From positions 62,751,689 through 62,815,688 of the forward strand of contig NC_083881.1 in the NCBI RefSeq assembly GCF_032452875.1: DNA of 64,000 nucleotides, written 5' to 3'. Shown here in pieces: positions 10,780-21,540 of the stretch. The stretch is from Bos javanicus (lineage: Eukaryota > Chordata > Mammalia > Artiodactyla > Bovidae). Made by a program: the position numbers and the translations under genes. Below the pieces are notes generated by a model that saw nothing but the letters and a program-made list of their open reading frames with translations, did no database searches and had not been told where the DNA came from. Numbering within the stretch: position 1 is the stretch's first letter; each line of letters starts with the position of its first letter.

Positions 10780-11869
10780 AGAATTAGAACAGGTACCAGA
10801 AAGCTAAATGGGATTGTGACAGGACTCAGCTCAAAGGGCACAGAGAGCTTCAAGTCAGAGGTTACAGAGGCTGTGAGGTCAAAAAATACATGACCCGGAA
10901 ACCAGAGAAGGTGCCCAAGGCTGAAGAAGCCATCTCTGGAATAGCCTTCCAGAGTTCACTGTTGGGAACCAGCAGGGCCTTGTTCTCTGCCTGCTTTAAG
11001 AGCTGTTTAAGCCTAGGAGGTCCCAGAAGTGAGTATCTTCACAGGTCATACGGACAAGTATGGGTGCAACTGGGAAAATATGTTTTCTAAATCAGAACCT
11101 GCTGACTCCACTCTAAGACTGTGAGCATGTCCCAGAGCGGGACGTGTAGAAGGCTGGTTCCAGGACTGTCCCATGGTAGACAGACTTGCTTGGTAAATGA
11201 AAGTTGGTACGTTTCTTGATTGGAGAACTTTTTATTTTTAATGTACATGTATATTTCTAAGAGAAAATATGGTAAGATTGGTTTCCCAAACTGGTTTTAT
11301 CATGGACCCTTTTCTCCTTGGGAAGAAGTCCCAGCTCTTATGGCTCTTTGCCTTCTTTACTCCTGGAGCTTCTGCCGTAAACCTCATCCTCACTTCTCAG
11401 GGGTGTGTAGAACCCTCTGTGGCACGTGGCCTCATTCCCAGGGCCCCTACTGCTAAGGTAAGGGCATAAGATGAGGCTGTAAACAGCATAAAGGGGGGGG
11501 GGGCCCTGCTTGTCTACTTCTCTCTGGCACACAGTGGGGCCCCAAACACTGTCTGTTTGTGAGTGACTATTCTTCAAGTGAATGCATGAATCTAGTTATG
11601 CCAAACTGTACAGATAGCACCTTGAATGTTCAGAATTAAATACTCAACTGACACAAAGTGATTGCTGAGGTGATTTTGTGTAAGACTAAGAATCAGGAGA
11701 TGTGAGTGCTTGTCCTAACTTGGTACTTTTTTTGTTTCACCTATCCAAACTTGTAATAATCCTGCCCATTGTACTTCAAAACAGTCATGAAAATAGTTTG
11801 CAAAAATTAAACTCTCCACAGATATAAAATATGTTCTTAATATTTTCCTTTGGAATTAGTCTCAGCTAT
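10780..11869. other. Unique sequence with an 11-G run
   Basis: About 1.1 kb without gene. Poly-G of 11 bases at 11493-11503. Short frames have no family resemblance. Confidence 0.5.
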
Positions 11870-11999
11870 TTTATTATTTATTTCTTTGGCCGCAGCAGGC
11901 TTTTGTTGGAGCACACAGGGTCTAGCTCCCTGACCAGGGATCAAACCCAGGCCCCCTGCACTGGGAGTGTGGAGTCTTAACCACTGGACCCCAGGGAAG
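11870..11999 (-). repeat. CHR-type SINE
   Basis: TTATTTATTTCTTTGGCCGC tail and AGTCTTAACCACTGGACCCC head complement are the antisense CHR SINE. AGTCTCAG occurs at both edges, a possible target-site duplication. Confidence 0.85.
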
Positions 12000-12040
12000 T
12001 CTCAGTTCCAGCTATTAAAGGTCTGCTGGGCCCTTCAGTG

Positions 12041-12247
12041 GGGCTTCCTGGTGGCTCAGTGGTCCACCTGCCAATACAGGAGACTAAGACGTGGGTTCAA
12101 TCCCTGGATTGGTAAGATCCCCTGGAGGAGGGCATGGCAACCCACTCCAGCATTTTTGTCTGGAGAATCCCACGGGCAGGGGAGCCTGGTGGGCAACAGT
12201 CCATAGGGTCACAAACAGCTGGACACAAGCAACGGAGCAGGCACACA
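12041..12247 (+). repeat. Bov-tA SINE with perfect target-site duplication
   Basis: GGGCTTCCTGGTGGCTCAGT head, CCCTGGAGGAGGGCATGGC. Flanked by a perfect 12-base duplication GGCCCTTCAGTG (12029-12040 and 12248-12259). Confidence 0.95.
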
Positions 12248-12259
12248 GGCCCTTCAGTG

Positions 12260-14311
12260 TCTAGTCTGAACCTTTTGGAAAATGTAGGCATATGGAAGCA
12301 AAGGCTGCCTCCAAGTATGTTTTGTAACCACAGGCTTTGCGAGCTTAAAGGGAAAAGGGAGATGGAACAAGAATGGGCTCTTTTTTTTTTCAGCTCTTTT
12401 ATAGTGGGTAGTGTTTATTTTAAGCAGTTTCCCAAGTCAGTTGTGTTTCTTTTATGCTGCTGCACCCGAGGAATGATGCATTTTTGTGAAAATTTTCACC
12501 TGCCCTGACCCACCCCTACCCTGAACTTGCTTATCTGGAGGTGCCATGATCTTCATGTGGCTCCTGCGAAAACTCTGCAGAGGCGACTGCAACAGGTAGA
12601 GCCGAACCAAAGCACCGCCAGGAAAAGAGTTGGGGCTTGTTATTGCTTGGGCATCTTGTCCATCTGCACCTACCCTACAGCACTTTGTTTTTATTTTTAT
12701 ATTTCGGAAAGGGTGCATAGAAGGAAAGTAAGCTACTTTGACGGGGGAGGAATTGGGACTTAGATCAGACCCGCAACTGCAGTGACTAAGAAAAACAGCT
12801 CATTTGTCCAAACTCTGCATTGTAAGTTACGTTTGATTGGGAGGGTTAAATTTAAATGTCATGGCTACACATAATGTATGAGCACATAGTGACCTTATTT
12901 TTAACCCTGAGTCATAGACCAGTCTAAAGATTTTATCTATTTCTTAAGCATTTACACGAACAGTCTTCAACCAGCATGAGGATTACACCACATGTAGATT
13001 TCAACAAATCTCTGTGTTGGAAATGAAATTATTTGAAACTAGGTCCTTGGGAAATCTGGACTGTGGCCATGTCTGCCCTGTGCCTCGGGAGAGAAAAAGA
13101 GACTTGGAAGATCGAGCTGTTTGCCAAGTGGATCAAGAGGCCCCTCTGTCCCAGATGACAGCTGGCACACACAGGCATGCTGCTCTCTCTAACTTTATTT
13201 TTTCCTGGTAAAGAAATAGCAGCTATATTTGCCAGCCTACTTCTCTTCAGGAAGGCAGCAAAGCATTTGCATAGTGATTCTGGCATTTTTAATCATTTCT
13301 TCAGTGTAAATGGTTACTATCAGATAGTCAGAAAGAGCCTGTTTATAGGAGGCCATAGGTAATGGGAAAAATCCAGGAAACAATAATTATGTCAGTTTTC
13401 TTATGCATGTAACACCAGCTCTAGATGGAATTTCTTAAAGGGAGTTAGTCTAGTGTGCTGGGCATGTTCAGCTGCTCGGAGCACTCTGTAGGAGAAATGA
13501 ATAATACAGGAGAATCAATGAATGAGTTCTTCTGGCTATTCCAAAGCAGTCTAGTACCTGCACAGAAACATCAATGCTTGTGGTGTCCAGTTGGAGAGCA
13601 CAGGGTTACACAGTTGGTTTCCCAAACCCAAAACTTTCTCTCTGAAACATCTGGTCACAAAGGATGCCTCTCTGGGACCTGTTGTCTCCTGGCTTATTCA
13701 AATAACGATGACGTTAGGAACCTTCCAGGGCTCCAGGACTCTCCTTCACGCTCAGTGACAAGGACAACAGAAGCCTCATCAATCGGCCAATGACCTTCCC
13801 TCCTGTTGTTTGGATTCTGTTCCTGGGCCTCTGGCTCTTCATCCATGCTTGTCTGCCCTCGCTTCAGCCCAGCTGGCCCACATTACCCTGGGTCCTCTGA
13901 GTGTACGTGGCTCAGCCTTGGTTAATTAAGTTATCTGATTTTTTTTTCCTTTTCTTTCTCCTGGGTGGCTAATTTTGTTTGAGATTTCACAGTGCTTCTA
14001 AATTTATATATGTAAACAAACAAGGACATGCCTTTCTTCAGGTCATTTATTAGAATCAAAATTAGGAAGAGTTTTTTAACCTTTGTACAACTGAGCTGAT
14101 GGAAGTCGCTATTGGAGGTGGGTATTGAAGATGTTCACAAGTGTCTCTGCAGAAGAGAGAGTCCACATTCCCTTCCCATCATGCCTGCCTGTTTCAGATT
14201 TGACATACTGAGGGTCAGTGAGTGAACGTGTGTCAGTCAGAGGAGAGCATGTCTAGGTCATTTTCCAATGGAAAGAAAATGGCCTTCCTCCTTTAGGTTT
14301 TGGAAACCTCT
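12260..14311. other. Two kilobases of unique sequence
   Basis: The longest repeat-free stretch in the first 15 kb. Frames at 12527-12763 and 13455-13793 show no domain or codon bias that I can support. No regulatory signal is evident by eye. Confidence 0.5.
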
Positions 14312-14322
14312 AGAGGGTATTC

Positions 14323-14604
14323 CGGAGAGGGCAATGGTACCCCACTCCAGTACTCTTGCCTGGAAAATCCCATGGACAGAGGAGCCTGGTAGGCTGCAGT
14401 CCATGGGGTCGCAAAGAGTCGGACACGACTGAGCGACTTCACTTTCACTTTTCACTTTAATGCATTGGAGAAGGAAATGGCAACCCAATCCAGTATTCTT
14501 GCCTGGAGAATCCCAGGGGCAGAGGAGCCTGGTGGGCTGCCATCTATGGGGTTGCACAGAGTCGGACACGACTGAAGCAACTTAGCAGCAGCAGCAGCAG
14601 CAGC
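14323..14604 (+). repeat. Bov-A2 SINE
   Basis: Full dimer: GGAGAGGGCAATGGTACCCC, CACTTTCACTTTTCACTT linker, GGGCTGCCATCTATGGGG, (AGC)n tail. Target-site duplication AGAGGGTATTC at 14312-14322 and AGAAGGTATTC at 14605-14615. Confidence 0.95.
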
Positions 14605-14877
14605 AGAAGGTATTCAGTGCAATGTTCACTTCAAAGCTCCCAGGTCAGAAATTAGAATTCACTTTCTCTACGTAAAGGGAGAATAAGATCAATCAGAACA
14701 TCATTAAGGGAGTGTTTGAAATATCAGGAAACATTAACCTTAGGAACTTAGATAAATGGTGTGTAGAACTTTACGTTTAATAGAGTGTCCCTTCAATGTG
14801 CCATGAATCAATCACTATTTTTGAATAGAAAAAAGAATAGGACAGTATTTGCTGTGACATACTTGGGATGTGGGTGC

Positions 14878-15024
14878 TGTATTAGTGTCCTGTTACTGCT
14901 ATAACAAGTCACCGCAAATTGAGTGCCTGAAACAACAAATTTGTTATCTTACAGTTCTGGAGGTAAGAAGTCTAAAATCGGTCAGCAAGGAAGAGTTCCC
15001 TTATGGAGACTTTGGGGGAACCTC
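14878..15024. repeat. Ancient mammalian interspersed repeat, left part (family not assigned)
   Basis: CTGCTATAACAAGTCACCGC, CTTACAGTTCTGGAGGTAAG are landmarks of a common old mammalian repeat (AACAAAGTACCACAGACTGG ... ACAGTTCTGGAGGCTGG). It resumes at 15151-15260 after a CHR insertion. Confidence 0.6.
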
Positions 15025-15036
15025 CTCACGTTTTCT

Positions 15037-15150
15037 TCTTTTTTTTAAACTTTGGCTGTACCACCTGGTATGTGGGATCCTAGTTCCCTGACCAGGGATC
15101 AAACCGATGTCCCCTGCATTGGAAGCACTGAGTCTTAACCACTGGGCCAT
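15037..15150 (-). repeat. CHR-type SINE with target-site duplication
   Basis: Antisense CHR copy: TTTTAAACTTTGGCTGTACC through CTTAACCACTGGGCCAT. Flanked by CTCACGTTTTCT (15025-15036) and CTCACATTTTCT (15151-15162), a 12-base duplication with one difference. Confidence 0.9.
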
Positions 15151-15260
15151 CTCACATTTTCTAGCTACCAGAGGTTACCCACATCACTCCAGCATCCTGC
15201 TTCCCTCTTGTGATGGGACTGGGCCCACCTGGATCGTTCAGGACGTCTTGAACAACCCGC
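15151..15260. repeat. Ancient mammalian interspersed repeat, right part
   Basis: TCTTGTGATGGGACTGGGCC resembles the GGATTAGGGCCCACC part of the same old repeat as 14878-15024. Divergence is high. Confidence 0.4.
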
Positions 15261-15655
15261 GCGCAAAGTCAAAGAACCCTTTTAAGTCAGGTTCTTGGCA
15301 AGATAAAGGAACACCTCGCTTTATAACAGGAGAGTCTGGGGTCAGACTCACGCATGAGCGGAGGTGCTGCACTCAGTGTTCAAAACCATGCAGATATTGG
15401 GGGGGCGGGTGGTGTCTCACCCACGGCACCTTCACTCCCAACACTTTGAATTGTTGGCATGATCGGAGCAGCTTACCATCTTCCCCAAGAGGTATAAGTA
15501 TAGAGGTATATATACCTGAAGCTTCCACAAAGTCCTAGTGACTGCCTACTGCTGTAGCTCAGGTGTTCCATATGGTAGTTATTCTGCCTACCACAGATAA
15601 TTTATCCTTTCTGATCGGTTTTCTCACCGGTCCTCCAACAAAGCTGCAGGAGTTC
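15261..15655. other. Unique sequence, nothing recognised
   Basis: A 143-codon frame (15107-15538) begins within the CHR SINE and old repeat and is not credible as a gene. Confidence 0.5.
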
Positions 15656-15666
15656 AGCTTAGCTTA

Positions 15667-15792
15667 TTCTTTTAGTCTCTTAAGTCGCGTCTGACTCTTT
15701 TGCAACTCTATGGACTGCAGCCTGCCAGGCTCCTCTTTCCCTGGGATTGTCCAGGCAAGAATACTGGAGCAGGTTGCCATTTTCTTCTCCAT
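15667..15792 (-). repeat. Bov-A monomer fragment
   Basis: Only one antisense A unit: TAAGTCGCGTCTGACTC to GTTGCCATTTTCTTCTCC. Flanked by AGCTTAGCTTA (15656-15666) and AGCTTAGCTA (15793-15802), so it inserted as a short copy. Confidence 0.88.
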
Positions 15793-16014
15793 AGCTTAGC
15801 TAAGATCTGCAGATGCGGACTGGGAATTTGACTGTGCCGTCCTGCAGCAGGACTTCCTACCAGGAAGGCCTTCTGGTGCTTAGGAATCTGCTGTGTCCAA
15901 GGGAAACTCCCAATGGGTACCAAGCTGATATTTTTTTCTGTTTTCACCAAAGTCTTCCAAGTGTAAAATGTAGTTCACTACACAGAACCAAAAGCTGTTG
16001 TGGTAGCTTTCAGC

Positions 16015-16200
16015 AGTGCCAGGACTGTGGAATAAGGCAATTCAAATACCAAATCTGCCCCTTACTAAGTGTGTGATGTTGCCCAAACACCTTATTTTAA
16101 TGAACCTTAATTTCTGTACTAAAAGAGATGACCTCCAAAACTGTTATGATATAATAAAAATAAAATGTGCAGGTGTGCACACACCTGGCATATAGTTGTT
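16015..16200 (+). repeat. MIR SINE
   Basis: CAATTCAAATACCAAATCTG, CCCCTTACTAAGTGTGTGAT and CACCTGGCATATAGT follow the MIR order from the B box to the 3' end. Confidence 0.65.
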
Positions 16201-16799
16201 CCCCTGGGAATGGTGGCCATGGTAGGACCTCACACCAGGCCTGTGCTCGCTCTGGGTTGCTCAGGACCCCAGAGGTAAAGAGTGGACACAGCCAGGCAGA
16301 GAGCTCTGGAGGGGAGAGAGCTGCAGGTCCAGCCTGAGACCACAGCTATTCCTGTGTTAATAAATGAGGCAGACCACCAGCATCCTCAAGGGAAATGGAA
16401 TTCTGTGGATCCATTGATGGGACTTGCACTATTTGCATATGCAAAGTCTTAGAGCTTAGTACTAAGACCCAGAATGGGAAGGCAGACCCCAGCAAAGAAT
16501 GGTATGGATTGTGACCTTCTCAGTATCATAGAAAAGGGGGACTGGGATTTAAGAGAAATGCAGTTTCCTTGGTCATGCTGGTTAGGACTGACATCCGATC
16601 CTCCATAACATTTGCGGCTGTATAAATCATCATTTGCTTGCTGACTTACTCTTAAGTAATGGATAATGCCATCTTACCCCAGAGTGTGGCTTCAGCTTTA
16701 TTCTCAATAATCCACTTGATTGTCATACTAAATCCTGATTTTAGAAACCTTCTCCAGATGCTGTCATATATGTGAATTTGGACCAAGTGCATTCTATCT
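16201..16799. other. Unique sequence, nothing recognised
   Basis: No gene or repeat recognised. Confidence 0.5.
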
Positions 16800-17010
16800 A
16801 GAAAAAGTACTAATATTTATTTGGATGTTTACTCTATGCCAGTCATTGTAAGTGCCAACTGCCCAGAATATATTTTACTTTTCATTCCTTGCAATAACTC
16901 TATTATAATTCAGCAGACTTCTAAAGTCTGAGTAGCTTGCTACACTTACAGAACTTGTAAGTGGTAGAGCCAGGAGTCCAACCCAGATCTTTCTGTCACC
17001 AAGCCTGGAT
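16800..17010 (-). repeat. MIR SINE, near full length
   Basis: Antisense MIR: AATATTTATTTGGATGTTTA, TATGCCAGTCATTGTAAG, ACTTGTAAGTGGTAGAGCC, CAACCCAGATCTTTCTG. Confidence 0.75.
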
Positions 17011-17154
17011 TCTGGAATTTAAAGGGAGAAAAACCAAGTGATAATAAAATAATATCAAGAACAAAAAGTATTTCTAAAATGGAAAAATGTCCATAAATGG
17101 AAAAAAGTAAATTGCTGAATTATATGTAGATGATTAAATTTTTGTAAACTACAT

Positions 17155-17290
17155 AGGATATATATATATATATATATAGCTACATAGGAATATATATAGT
17201 TATATAAGTATGTTATACTTTGTTATATGTAGCTCTCTATATAGGTGTATATATATATATATATGAAATTTATGATTCCTTTTCCTTTAA
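17155..17290. repeat. (TA)n microsatellite cluster
   Basis: Two alternating TA tracts (about 17159-17178 and 17247-17264) within AT-rich DNA containing TATATAGTTATATAAG. Likely length-variable between individuals. Confidence 0.9.
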
Positions 17291-17380
17291 AGTATATATA
17301 ATATATGCACACAAAATTTCACACACAATTTCAAGAAGTTTCGGTTAAGGATCTCTAAAATATATATATTAAATATATAT

Positions 17381-17585
17381 TTGGGCTTCCCTGGTGGCTC
17401 AGATGGTAAAGAATCCACCTGAAATGCAGGGGACCCAGGTTCGATCCCTGGGTAAGGAAGATCCCCTCGAGGAGGGAATGGCTACCCACTCTAGTATTCT
17501 TGCCTGGAGAATCCCACGGACAGCGGAGCCTGGCGGGCTACAGTCTATGGGGTCTTAAAGAGTCAGACACGACTGAGCTCACTTT
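17381..17585 (+). repeat. Bov-tA SINE inserted in a TA-rich tract
   Basis: GGGCTTCCCTGGTGGCTCAG through CAGACACGACTGAGCTCAC. ATATATT immediately before and CATATATGTGTG after indicate insertion into the TA/TG tract. Confidence 0.93.
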
Positions 17586-17589
17586 ACTT

Positions 17590-17645
17590 CATATATGTGT
17601 GTGTATATGTATTTATGTGTGTGTATATATATATATATAAAACAT
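17590..17645. repeat. (TG/TA)n microsatellite
   Basis: ATATATGTGTGTGTATATG and GTGTGTATATATATATATA in tandem. Probably the right side of the same simple-sequence region as 17155-17380. Confidence 0.85.
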
Positions 17646-19179
17646 GTATATTTTAAAAATATGGAAGGATATACACATTCTCTTTGACAGATGGGATTGT
17701 AAGATACCTTTCATTTTATCCTTTATGATTTTTCTGTTTAGGTTGAATTTGTTTTCAGTGACTATGCATTATTTCTATAATCAAGAAAAAAATTTAAGAT
17801 TATAAGTGAAGTTGAACTGTTTCCAATTTAAAATGGAATTTACTACTTGTTTCTCTCTTGGTGACCAGGCTTTTAATGTTCTCCTGTGTCATAACCCAGA
17901 GATAATTGATAGACCTCTGAAAAAATTCAAAGAATGCCTTTGTGAAAGCACTCAGTATGGGCTATTTTGTCCAAAAAAGAAACTTTCCGTAAAAGTTACG
18001 AATGACTGAAAATAAAGAGCTATGAGAAGAGGAGCCATAGAGAGCATTTCTGACAGAGTTATTCATGCTTGCCACTGTGAATGAGGGAGACCTGTGCGTG
18101 AGCCATAGGTGGAGTGCTTTGTGTGAGAACTCACTGGATCTTTAGGACTAGTGATGTGTGCTCTGTGAGACCTGAACAGTAAGTGAGGGTAATGCTACCT
18201 TGCAGAGAAGCAGAGCGAAGGGTACTGTAGGAGAGATCTGTATGCTAAGCAAATTATCCTTCAGCATCGTTTGAAATGACCTCTTAATCTGTATTTCAAG
18301 TCAGTCTGGCACTAATTGAAATGGCTGTTTCCAGGGCGCCCTGTGCTTAACCGAGGGAATTTTCTTTAAGCTCTTCGCTGCTCACTCTTGCCGTTCCTTT
18401 GCGTTGGGGTGGCAGGCTCACCACCTTCCACAGTGACATTGAGTTTGGAAGATACTTTCTCTCCTCATTCCTACCCTTTACCCACATGTACGCCCCATGT
18501 CTCCTGAGAGCAGGGAATTTCCATATAGCTTTACAATCAAATTGTATTCCAAGCATGAACAAAGTTACTGGGAGCCTCTTACTTTCCAGTAAGGGGGAAA
18601 AAAAAATTTCATCATGCATTTTGGTAAGGAATCTGTAATATGCAGCTTGATGAGGTCTTGGTGCAATAGGGTTTTTTGTTTGTTTGTTTTTACATGTTGG
18701 GATTGGACATGGCTGGACACTCCACTTATCCTCACTGCCAAGGACAGCAGTGAGCCTCTTCCCATCCCATCTCCAGAACCATGTGTCCTTCCGTTTAATG
18801 TAGCAGTTGCAGGAGCAGCTATTATTAAATGAAGCACCTTGCATCCATTCCAGTGTGCTAAGTAATAAAGGACGTTAGACCCTGCCTGATCTGAATATAG
18901 AATTTGCAAATTGCTGTTTGTTCCTCTCCTTGGATAGGATGTAAATACCACTTGCATGGAGCAGTCAGTGTAAAGGTATCGTTCTTATACCTCCTTCCTA
19001 AAGGTTGCAACCAGTTGTTGCATGAAGGTGGTACAAATCTGTCTGCCACACTGTTCTGCCCAATTAAGTGCTTCCTGTACACCCTGATGAGAAACCTGAC
19101 AGTTACCATTGGTCCATACATTCGCAGGCCTGCTCTCCCTGTGGGAGGCTATATTATGGGAGGCAGTGACTCTCCGCAG
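17646..19179. other. Unique sequence, nothing recognised
   Basis: About 1.5 kb. A 165-codon minus frame at 18347-18844 has a low-complexity composition and no family match. A short (GTTT)n tract lies near 18671-18691. Confidence 0.5.
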
Positions 19180-19420
19180 GAAAGAGTCTCTGCTTTCAAG
19201 TTCGAACAACCTGGGTTTAAATCTTGACACAGCCACTTACTAACTGTGGTTTTGTGAAGTTTCTCACTTTCTCTTAACAACTGTCTTTTTGCATGAAAGA
19301 TAGAGGTAGTGATACCTACACTGCAAAACCACTGGGGGGATTAAATAAGGAGTCACATGGGAAACACCTAGCATCAGTGCAGTGCCCCACAGACAGCAGC
19401 TAACTATACTATCAACATGC
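19180..19420 (+). repeat. MIR SINE
   Basis: GTTCGAACAACCTGGGTTTA, GACACAGCCACTTACTAAC, GGGATTAAATAAGGAGTCAC and CAGTGCAGTGCCC in MIR order. Sense +. Confidence 0.75.
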
Positions 19421-19427
19421 CGTTGAT

Positions 19428-19703
19428 GTTGTTCTGTCTTGAAGTCATGTCTGACTCTTTGCGACCCCATGAACTGCAGCATGCCAGGCTTCCCTGTCCT
19501 TCACTATCTCCCAGAGTCTGCTCAAACTCATGTCCTTTGAGTCAGTGATGCCACCCAACCATCTCATCCTCTGTCACCCGCTTCTCCTCTTGCCCTCAGT
19601 CTTTCCCAGGATCAGAGTCTTTTCCAATGGGTCAACTCTTCATATCAGGTGGCCAAAGTATTGGAGCTTCAACTTCAGCATCAGTCCTTCCAATGAAAGG
19701 ACT
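19428..19703 (-). repeat. BovB (RTE) LINE 3' fragment
   Basis: Antisense: GAAGTCATGTCTGACTCTTT, CAGGTGGCCAAAGTATTGG, CAGCATCAGTCCTTCCAATG. An older copy directly left of another BovB fragment. Confidence 0.9.
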
Positions 19704-19713
19704 AATGTGCTGT

Positions 19714-19894
19714 TCAGTTCAGTTCAGTTGCTCAGTCATGTCCGACTCTTTGCAACCCCATGGACTGCAGCACACCAGGCTTCCCTGTCCATCACCAAGT
19801 CCTGGAGTTTACTCAAACTCATGTCCATTGAGTCAGTGATGCCATCCGATCATCTCATCCTCTGTCATCCCCTTCTCCTCCCACCACCAATCTT
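19714..19894 (-). repeat. BovB (RTE) LINE 3' terminal fragment
   Basis: Begins with TTCAGTTCAGTTCAGTTGCT, the BovB 3' terminus read antisense, and runs about 180 bases to CCACCACCAATCTTTCC. Heavily 5'-truncated. Confidence 0.9.
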
Positions 19895-19904
19895 TCCTGT
19901 TAGC

Positions 19905-20490
19905 TCACCCATTAAAAATGTCCGTCCTTTGCCCCCTCTTCCCCTTCCAACAACTACCCCGTGTTCTTGCACACCTTTTGAGCAGCTCCTCCAATAAGGA
20001 CTCATATTCAGTGGCTCTAACCTCCCTCCTTGCCTCTGCTTCTAAGCCCACTCCAGCAGGGTTGGCCCACCTCTCCAAGGCTACTCTTCTTGTCACGTCA
20101 CCAGTGGCCAGAGCATTTACCAATGGTGGTGACCCATCAGCAGCATTTGATAGATGAGATCTTTCCTTCCTCCGTGATATGATTTTCCCCTTGGCTTCAG
20201 AACAACACACTTCCTTGGTTTCCTCCTGTCTCAGTGGCTGTTCCTTCTCTGTCTCTGTGACTGAGTTCCTGATCCTTAGACATTGTGGGGATCCAGGACT
20301 CAGTACCTGTTCCTCTTTTTCATCAATATCTGTTCCCTTGATAATCCCATCCAGTCTTCTGGTTTTGAATACCATCTTAGCCAGTGATTCCCAAATATAT
20401 ATTACCAGCCTGAAATTCAGCCCCAGATTCCTCATATGCAGCTGACTCCTGGACTCTCCTCTTGAAATCAAGTCAGCATCCCAAGCACGG
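19905..20490 (+). repeat. L2 LINE, left part with RT relic
   Basis: The + strand reads a decayed reverse-transcriptase stretch ending SAAFD (motif A region, near 20135-20150), followed by CTTGGTTTCCTCCTGTCTC and CCATCCAGTCTTCTGG-type L2 sequence. It continues at 21541 after an old insertion. The antisense 188-codon frame here is a shadow. Confidence 0.65.
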
Positions 20491-20546
20491 TGTGGTAGTC
20501 AGAGTTCTCCAGAGAAACAGAACCAATAGGATGTATGTATGTATGT
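20491..20546. repeat. Old interspersed repeat inserted in L2, left part (family not assigned)
   Basis: GTCAGAGTTCTCCAGAGAAA and ACAGAACCAATAGGATGTAT are the hallmark start of a common old mammalian repeat. Right parts lie at 20766-21160 and 21437-21540. Confidence 0.65.
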
Positions 20547-20765
20547 GGGCTTCCCAACAGGCTCAGTGGGTGAAGAATCCGCCTGCAGTGCAGGAGACGC
20601 AAGAGAAGCAGGTTCAATTCCTGGGTCAGGAAGATCCCTTGGAGGAGGGCATAGCAACTCACTCCAGTATTCTTGCATGGAGAATCCCATGAATAGAGGA
20701 GCCTGGCAGGCTACATAGTCCATGGGGTTGCAAAGAGTCAGACATGACTGAATGACTGAGCATGC
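20547..20765 (+). repeat. Bov-tA SINE inside the older repeat
   Basis: GGGCTTCCCAACAGGCTCAG head, AGCAGGTTCAATTCCTGGG, ends GACATGACTGAATGACTGAG. Inserted beside a short (GTAT)n run. Confidence 0.9.
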
Positions 20766-21160
20766 GCTCACATGCATTATGTATTATAAGGATTATGGAT
20801 GCAGGCAAGTCCCAAGATATCTGCAAAATGAGTCAGCAAACTGGAGACCCAGGAGAGCTGTTGGTGTGGCTCTAGCCTGAGGCCAAAGGCATGAGAACCA
20901 GGAGAAGCAATGGTTTCATTCTTGTCTGAAGGCTTAAGGTTTAAGACCCTAGGAAAGGCTGATGTTTCAATCTGAGTCTAAAGGCAGAAAAAAAGGCCAC
21001 ATCCAAGTGTGAACGTAGTCAAGCAGGAAGAACAGAAGCCCATTCTTTCTTGTTCGCGGGCAAGTCAGACTTTCTGTTCTCTTCAGGCCATCAAGGGATT
21101 GGATGAGGCCCACCCACACTGGGAGGGCAGTCTGCTCTACTCAGTCTGTCAATTCAAATG
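20766..21160. repeat. Old interspersed repeat, middle part
   Basis: AACTGGAGACCCAGGAGAGC, GTCTGAAGGCTTAAGG, GATTGGATGAGGCCCACCCA and GTCTGCTCTACTCAGTCTG follow the known internal order of the same repeat begun at 20491. Confidence 0.65.
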
Positions 21161-21436
21161 TTGCTGCTGCTGCTAAGTCGCTTCAGTCATGTCTGACTCT
21201 GTGCGACCCCATAGATGACAGCCCGCCAGGCTCCACCATCCCTGGGATTCTCCAGGCAAGAACACTGGAGTGGGTTGCCATTTCCTTCTCCAATGCATGA
21301 AAGTGAAAAGTGAAAGTGAAGTCAGTCAGTCGTGTCCGACTCTTCGAGACCCATGGACAGCAGTCTACCAGGCTCCTCCGTCCACGGGATTTCCCAGGCA
21401 AGAGTATTGGAGTAGGTTGCCATTGCCTTCTCCAAG
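21161..21436 (-). repeat. Bov-A2 SINE inside the older repeat
   Basis: Full antisense dimer: GCTGCTGCTGCTAAGTCGC, AAGTGAAAAGTGAAAGTGAA linker, GTTGCCATTGCCTTCTCC. Confidence 0.94.
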
Positions 21437-21540
21437 TTTAACCCAAAAGCACCCAGTGAATAATGTTTGACCAAATACCTGGCACTTTAGGTACCAGCCA
21501 AACTGATACATAAAATTAACCATCACATATAGCAAGTCCA
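21437..21540. repeat. Old interspersed repeat, right end
   Basis: AATGTTTGACCAAATACCTG and TACATAAAATTAACCATCAC are the characteristic right end. L2 sequence resumes after it. Confidence 0.6.

Noticed and set aside
14585..14606. CAG/AGC repeats as polyglutamine coding tracts
   Set aside because: They are the (AGC)n tails of Bov-A2 SINEs at 1165, 10188, 14585, 21161, 28080 and 52058.
18347..18844. 165-codon open reading frame on -
   Set aside because: No family resemblance, overlapping frames on both strands, and no splice or promoter context.
19905..20471. 188-codon open reading frame on -
   Set aside because: It is the antisense of the L2 relic, whose + strand carries the RT motif.
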